DNA of 64,000 bases, from assembly GCA_030549775.1 (NCBI GenBank), contig CM060181.1:36519063-36583062 (forward strand), read 5' to 3'. The first letter of the stretch is position 1, and every line of letters begins with the position of its first letter. The DNA comes from Tamarix chinensis (taxonomy: Eukaryota > Streptophyta > Magnoliopsida > Caryophyllales > Tamaricaceae). Positions 58,221 through 64,000 of this stretch are shown one piece after another. The position numbers and the translations under genes are program-made. The notes under the pieces were generated by a model. It did no database searches and was not told the DNA's origin. It was given only the letters and a program-made list of their open reading frames with translations.

Positions 58221-58689
58221 GATTTTGTGGTTGATTAAGATCCCTTATGGTTATTGTAGTGAAAGTTAAATATGCTACTAGGGTCATTCTTAAGAAAAAG
58301 AAGGCGATGGTGATCATGGTTAGTGGCCCTGTTCTATAGTGTCCATTATATTAACCCTATTACTACCTAATGTTTGAGAATGGCTTTAGCCATTACTTGG
58401 GACAAAATTACCACCCTTTCCAATCTTTTTAGTTGTGAGGGTCCATGCATGTATTATGAAAAATTTATAACTTTGAACATACCTACCCATATGTCTAAAT
58501 CCTATATAGAAAGGGGAATAACTTATCCATCCATGTCCCACTCACTATCCATGTTCTCCTTAATTTGCCTACACTTTTTCAATATTCTCAAGCATTAGGA
58601 AAACCTAATGTACCACCAAAGGTGGTTCCAAAGTCACATACAAATAAATTTGACCTCAAGGTGATGCACAATTCAACTATGAAGAAAAC
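57601..58689. other. No gene recognised apart from a TA microsatellite
   Basis: Old repeat-like DNA. Frames at 58084 and 58374 are short; the first is made by the TA run. No family match. Confidence 0.4.
58167..58212. repeat. (TA)23 microsatellite
   Basis: An uninterrupted run of about 23 TA dinucleotides. It creates an artificial Tyr-Ile repeat in one plus-strand frame. Confidence 0.95.
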
Positions 58690-60950
58690 CCACTTAACAA
58701 GTCTATCCTTGAAAGATGGTTGATGCAAACGATGCATAGATCATCACCTTATTCTTGACTGGTGGAACGGAATGGTACAACTCATAAAGCATATTGCTCC
58801 TAATTATTATTCTCATCTTGTGGAATGGACAGATACAACCCCTATGGTATAGTGCTACTAGCCAATATTCTTTTTCTAAGGAAAAAACTAGTACAACTCG
58901 GTCTTAGTTCATGTAATCTTTCACTTTAAGTATTAATATTTGATTACACTATTACTTATCTCAATAATTTTATGCAAACTTAAAATTCATATGAATGGCA
59001 CATAAAACATAACTAGAAGTGATTTGGGTTATTCATTAAAGGGGAGGGCCATAATGCAATTATGAAAACCTAACTTCACAAGACAAGCATAACTTCTTTC
59101 ATAGGACTCACCTAAGCACAAAATTTAGCATATAATCATAAAATATCATTTTTTTATATCAAAAAATTAAGGGTTAAATCTAATGTCTGGCACATGTAGT
59201 AATGAGCATGTCCCTGGGGTTACTATTCCCAAATTAGGTCACTTTCACATTTTACCAAGCCTATGCAACTTATAATTAACCTAAGATTTCAAATAACATA
59301 AATAGCACACTTCGATATAGTATCACTTCAAAAATACTAAAATTCCATATTAAACCCAAATAACTTAGAGACCTATATTTTGCTTAAGCATCTCCAATTT
59401 CTCTTTTTTATAAGTTGTGTCATAGCTAATGTAAACACTATCATGTTACACATGAATTAAATTAAACCTTCAATGGTTGCCATGCCATATTTATTTTTCC
59501 ATAAGACTCATTACATGACCCAAATACCCTTAAGATAGCAACTCCCTCAAACATTTCACTAAAACCCTAAAAGTCTCACCATTATCAACTTTCAACCTTC
59601 AACATATTTCATTATAATAATAGTTAATGATATTTATAGCTCATATTTCATAACTTTATCAAAACAATAAATCCTGCCACTATTCTAGGGTTAAAAGTTA
59701 AGGCTTAACCAAACTATATCCCATCAGCTTATACTTCTGCACTATGACCATGTTTCATAATATAATACAACATGAACATGCATAATAATAGCAACATGAT
59801 TTTAATAAATGTAATTAAACTAGAATATATGGCATAAAATTAACAAATAACATCAAAAACTTATTGTAAGACATGTGTAATCACACAAATATCACCAATC
59901 TCTAAGCAAGAACAAAATCCTAAGTCTTCTCTTCTAAGGCCACAATAAGATCACTTAGAATCTAAGAAAAAACTACAAGTACGAGCGTTAAGCGTTGAAA
60001 AATAAGAAAGTAAAGAAAAATCAAATAAGGAAGGGATAAATAAAAGAACCAAATAAATAAAGAAGGGTATCTATGCAAGGTAGGTGCACTTGGTGGGATA
60101 AATTACGTGAAGAAGTCACACTAGCAAGGGGTAGTAACATGAGATCTTCACATTGGCAAGGGGAGCACATCATGAAGTGCTCACATTGTTGGAGGGTAAA
60201 AATGTGAGGGGTTTATGGTGGTGATATATTAGTGCATGAAGTTGAAGGTGAAAGATTGTTTCTTGATTTTTGGGTGCAAAAATGGGGTGGTTTTGTAAGT
60301 TATTCATGCTATTATAGGGAGGTGCTTTAGCTACAAATAATGGTGGAGTGTGAGGCATGTTGTTTTGGATAGATCTTATTCTAAGAGAAATGGTAGAGCT
60401 ACTTGGAAGAAAGTTCAAAAGATAGTTAGTAAAGAGAGAAGATGTTAGGGCTTGATTTTATGGAGTGATAAATGATGGAAGAAGGGGGGAATGAGGATAT
60501 AAGGATGGGGTGACATGCAAAATGTGTATCACAAGGGAGTTGAGGAAGTGAGAGGAGTTTTGTTCTAGAAAAAAATAAATAGGGAATGGGGTGGGATTTT
60601 TCATCATAAAGACTTTACCGAGGGATGATGATGATGATTGGGTAAGGGATTAAAATTAGTTTGGTTTGTTGGTTAGAGTAACTAAACCACTAGGAGGGTT
60701 TGGTTAGGGTAAGTGGATGGGTGTGTGGGGAAGAAGACCTAGGGAAAGAAGAAAAGAGAAACAAAAGGATAAGAAGGGAAAATGGAAAACAGAAAACAGA
60801 GAAAGAAAATGAAGAAGTTTAGGGTTAGATTTAAGGTTAAAGCTCGTAGGGTCCCAAATAACGAGAGATGTGTAAAAAACAAGTTCGATTATTAGGTGAC
60901 ACATGTGCTACAATGAACGGGACAAAGGGTCGAAATCCTATATGAATGAA
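58690..60950 (-). mobile_element. Second LTR family, minus-strand copy
   Basis: Read on the minus strand: a pyrimidine-rich tract (60960-60420), then T-rich sequence, the box GACCTAATTTGGGAATAGT then AACCCCAGGG (59211-59241), and the TAGCACTA / CCATTCCAC repeats at 58730-58900. This is the same order as in 20380-22560 and 52813-55045. The minus-strand frames at 60170-60418 and 60704-60904 lie in the leader-like tract and are not supported. Borders approximate. Confidence 0.5.
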
Positions 60951-62942
60951 CATATTACACCTAAATATGCTAAAAATTCTAATTATCATAAATTATGTTA
61001 AACATGCTCAAATACTAACATATCATACATGAAAATTTTAATACAATATGCATGGAATTTAATGGCATGCTAAAAAATGGCTTGGAAAGGAAGATAACTC
61101 CCTTAGCCAAGACCGCCTCAATATGCACACATAATTGCCTCATAATTTTAAACCCTATATTAACATCATTGCATAATCATGATTAGATACACTTTACAAA
61201 ATGCTTGCATTTGAATTTTTATTGGTCGCATATATATCAAAAATCCTAAAATGACATGCTTCACACATATCATATTATTAAATAACTTGGAAAAAAATTT
61301 TATTTGCATATAAAAAACTCTTATCACACTTCTAAAAAAAATTAAACACATATTTATGACTGAATGAAAATTGGTGAAATTAAAAAATGAGGCTCAAAAA
61401 ATTTTAAATTGTAAAACCAAATAACTTATCCTCTTATCAAATCCTTATAACTAACAACCAACAAATGTGTGTTTTTGTGTGTGTGTCAAAGAGATAAAGA
61501 TAGATATAGACAAATTTAAGGAGTGGTAGTGTAGTATAGAAGAAAGAATATCATAAAATCAAGGTTGTTTAAGATAATATAAGGGATTCTTACTTATTTA
61601 TCCTATAACTTGTATGAATGAATGTTAGGAAAAATAATGTGGGAAAAACCCTAACTAATTGTACAATTTTAAATAACTTTTTTTAGAGAATAAATCATTA
61701 AATATATATAGATTAAAATAAAGATCAAATATGTTCTAAAATATATGAAAATTTAGATAAATTCTCAAAATAATATTCTAAACTCATGTATAACTTTTGT
61801 AAATTTATAATATGTAATTATATGTTAAATATACCACTAACTTTGGAAATAAAGTTTAAATTTAAATTCAAAAAAAATATTTGAAAATCCATGAAACCAT
61901 AAATATCAAACCTTTAATCAATTACTAACTCAAAAAAAAATTTATAATATTTTTTCATTAGCATGTAGTGCATATTTTAGCTAAATACCTAAAATCTAAT
62001 TTAAAGGATAAAATTTAAATGAAATAGTTATAGTAATAACCAAAACTTATATATTTTTATACTAGGTGATATAGAACCTAAAAATGTGTCTACATGATGA
62101 AAATGACTTTCAAAGGTGAAAATACCTATCAAAAGTGAAAAAGGTAAAAAAAGTGTCATTAAGTGTTTTTCAAAAGTCTTATTATTGAAAACCCTTTATT
62201 TCACCATTATAGTTATAATGTGAATCTTAAAAATACTTATAAATCTATTATACTCAAAATAAAATGGTCTCGAGAAATTTTGATATTGAAAAATGGCTTA
62301 AACAACCTTATGGGAAAAAAATTAAAAAAATTCTCTTTAAAACCCTTGTCCCAACTTTGTAAATAATGATTCTCTTTTTAATCCTTAAAAAGATATATCT
62401 TAAGCGTATACTAAGTACATTAAAAAATTTTTAGAGAATATAAATTCTGAGTTAACTAGGATTTTCAAAAATTGAATATTAAACTACTTTTCCAAAAAGT
62501 TCATTTTATGACTCTTTGTAAAATTATTGTTATTAGTATTTGAATATTTGTCAATATAGTTTAATTTTTATATGAATTAAGACTAATGTTATTTTAGAGT
62601 TGATGTACATGTAAAAGTATAGTAGTTGGTGTTTATCGCTTGTAGCAATAGAATGGTTTCTCATTAAGTGGAACCTTTTTCTTTATTAGTGTGATTGTGC
62701 ATGGGGGTAGAATAGTTTTTTCATGGTCATTTGCAAAATAAATCATATGATCATTTGAATTCTTGTCCTAAAATATTAAATATTAATATTAATTAATGTT
62801 TATATTTATTAAATTATTATTATTAGTATAGATTTCATATACATGCAAAAGTATAATAGGTAGTGCTTAGGTTTCTCGTGATGGTTAAATAACTACTCAT
62901 TATATAAGGATGAGTTGTTTATCATGATCCAAGGAATCTTCC
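60951..62942. other. AT-rich, no gene; small LTR-family fragment at 61070
   Basis: Very AT-rich. At about 61069-61105 AAAATGGCTTGGAAAGGAAG then ATAACTCCCTTAG is a plus-strand match to the second LTR family box. A GTGTGTTTTTGTGTGTGTGT run lies at 61466-61485. The 67-codon frame at 62163 is a low-complexity Lys/Leu/Ile reading. Confidence 0.45.
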
Positions 62943-63685
62943 TTATAACACCCCAACCCCATAGTGATTGTGGGTAGTTACTAAAGAATTTCTACATTGA
63001 TAGCTAGTCTTATATATATATATGCGTGTGATAGGCTAAACTAAATGGCATTAATTAAATACACATTGTGGTGTTCTAGACTAGTAAATATTTAATAAAT
63101 CATTAGAGTTGGTTGAAATAGCTAAATCATATTTGATTTATCATTTGATTTTCAATGTGATGTAATAAAAATATTTTACACAAATTAAAATCAGCTAATG
63201 ATGAGTGTGTACTAGTTCCATGAATAACTTAATTATAACATCATCGATAAAGTAACATAGAATCTACATATGACAAGTTTAGTTGGGGGGGGGGGAAATG
63301 TTGTTAAAAAAATATGGCAATAATGTTATTGTTATTATTGGTGGATAAAAGTGATTATATACCTTCCCTAAGATAATTTTTTCTTTATCCACATCCTGAT
63401 TCTTATTCTTATGAAGATTGAACTATGTACCATCTCATTGTCTCACATACAATGGAAGTCAATATAAACCAAAGGACATAAAGTTCCACTGAATTCAAGT
63501 AACCACCAATGGACATAAAGTTTTGCCAAAGCCAAAAACCACCTAGATAATTAGACCCTTTAGCATCATCAACATGTCCTAGTACATTATCTGTGTCTAG
63601 ATTAGGAAAGGTACTAGGATCTACTAGGATCCCAACTGAAGGCATCAATAAATGTTTGAAGATAGACTAACCCCATCGAGAATTG
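62943..63685 (-). mobile_element. Truncated gypsy LTR (3' part), minus strand
   Basis: The plus-strand left edge TTATAACACCCCAACCCC is the LTR end in reverse. 63409-63648 is the third copy of the shared block, and the flanking GGGGTTAGTCTATCTTCAA (reverse of 63660-63680) matches CTAGGGGTTAGTCTATATTC at 40755-40774. The LTR breaks off at about 63685 next to pol. Confidence 0.65.
63285..63295. repeat. G11 homopolymer
   Basis: Eleven consecutive G in an otherwise AT-rich tract, inside the truncated LTR. Confidence 0.95.
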
Positions 63686-63689
63686 GTCT

Positions 63690-64000
63690 ACATACCATTT
63701 CCATGATAAACTCAACATCTTAAGCATGAGGTATGCCTATAATCCCATCAAAAAATATAACGGGATACCCTCAAATCACTACAACTTGCTCTAACAAAGT
63801 CTTATGGGCCTCGATATCTCAAACACTGCATAGGATGAGTAGATATCCCTTACAAACAATGGTCCTCATCATGATTGCCAATACCACCTTTATAGAGGGG
63901 TGGCACTCACACTTTCTATACAAGACCTTAATGCCCTTTGGTCCTAAAAAAACCAACCATTTCTACATGCAATCTATCAACATTTTTTAATTCTCAAACA
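63690..64000 (-). pseudogene. Gypsy protease/RT linker fragment
   Basis: The minus strand reads CHPSIKVVLAIMMRTIVCKG then YLLILCSV and DIEAHKTLLEQVVVI, followed by a degraded counterpart of the DFPDVFPEEI linker. It parallels 11063-11260 (KGYPLYMCSARNIKASKKPS) and 16000-16140. It runs off the end of the window, so more of this element lies beyond. The plus-strand 85-codon frame here is a shadow. Confidence 0.75.

Noticed and set aside
58084..58269. 61-codon frame with Tyr-Ile repeats
   Set aside because: Produced by the TA microsatellite.
1..64000. tRNA genes
   Set aside because: Apart from primer-binding sites matching the 3' end of Met-tRNA, no cloverleaf with A and B boxes was noticed by eye; a tRNAscan run would settle this.

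Overview
The window looks like nuclear DNA of a flowering plant. It is strongly AT-rich, carries one intron-bearing gene with canonical GT-AG splice sites, and is otherwise filled with old plant-type LTR retrotransposons whose primer-binding sites match initiator Met-tRNA. Nothing identifies the species. No bacterial, organellar or CRISPR features were seen.

Layout: 1-1250 is a ~36-39 bp minisatellite followed by TAA microsatellites. 2118-4633 is the only host gene I can support: five exons joining into a 237-residue plastid-type single FHA-domain protein with all the usual phosphothreonine-binding residues. From 5407 onward almost everything recognisable is transposon-derived. 5407-11686 is a plus-strand Ty3/gypsy element with a ~3.4 kb LTR, a primer-binding site and broken gag, protease and RT. 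11690-17329 is a minus-strand gypsy relative with RT, RNase H and integrase between truncated LTRs. 17330-22831 is AT-rich DNA plus a second LTR family and a 5S rRNA-derived (Cassandra-type) stretch next to an LTR end and primer-binding site. 22928-26167 is a small minus-strand gypsy element. 26610-36957 is a nearly complete 10.3 kb minus-strand Ty1/copia element (SIRE/Maximus-like layout) with both LTRs, primer-binding site, gag, protease, integrase, RT and RNase H. 36958-41848 holds a TRIM-like direct repeat, a second 5S-like remnant and another 3.2 kb gypsy LTR. 42670-42960 is a ~107 bp tandem repeat. 44220-45620 is a LINE RT fragment. 47940-64000 is a mosaic of gypsy LTRs and pol fragments on both strands.

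No transposon protein is intact. Stops, frameshifts and altered catalytic residues show the elements are old and inactive; the longest surviving frame is the copia integrase (213 codons). The most striking pattern is a degenerate array built on the self-complementary core CCAATCGATTGG. It occurs in LTRs of both the copia element and several gypsy elements, on both sides of the TATA box in the gypsy copies. In the copia LTRs it is organised into ~85-120 bp higher-order units. I did not find a clear new protein-based system; the LTR-embedded arrays and the two 5S-derived remnants are the best leads.
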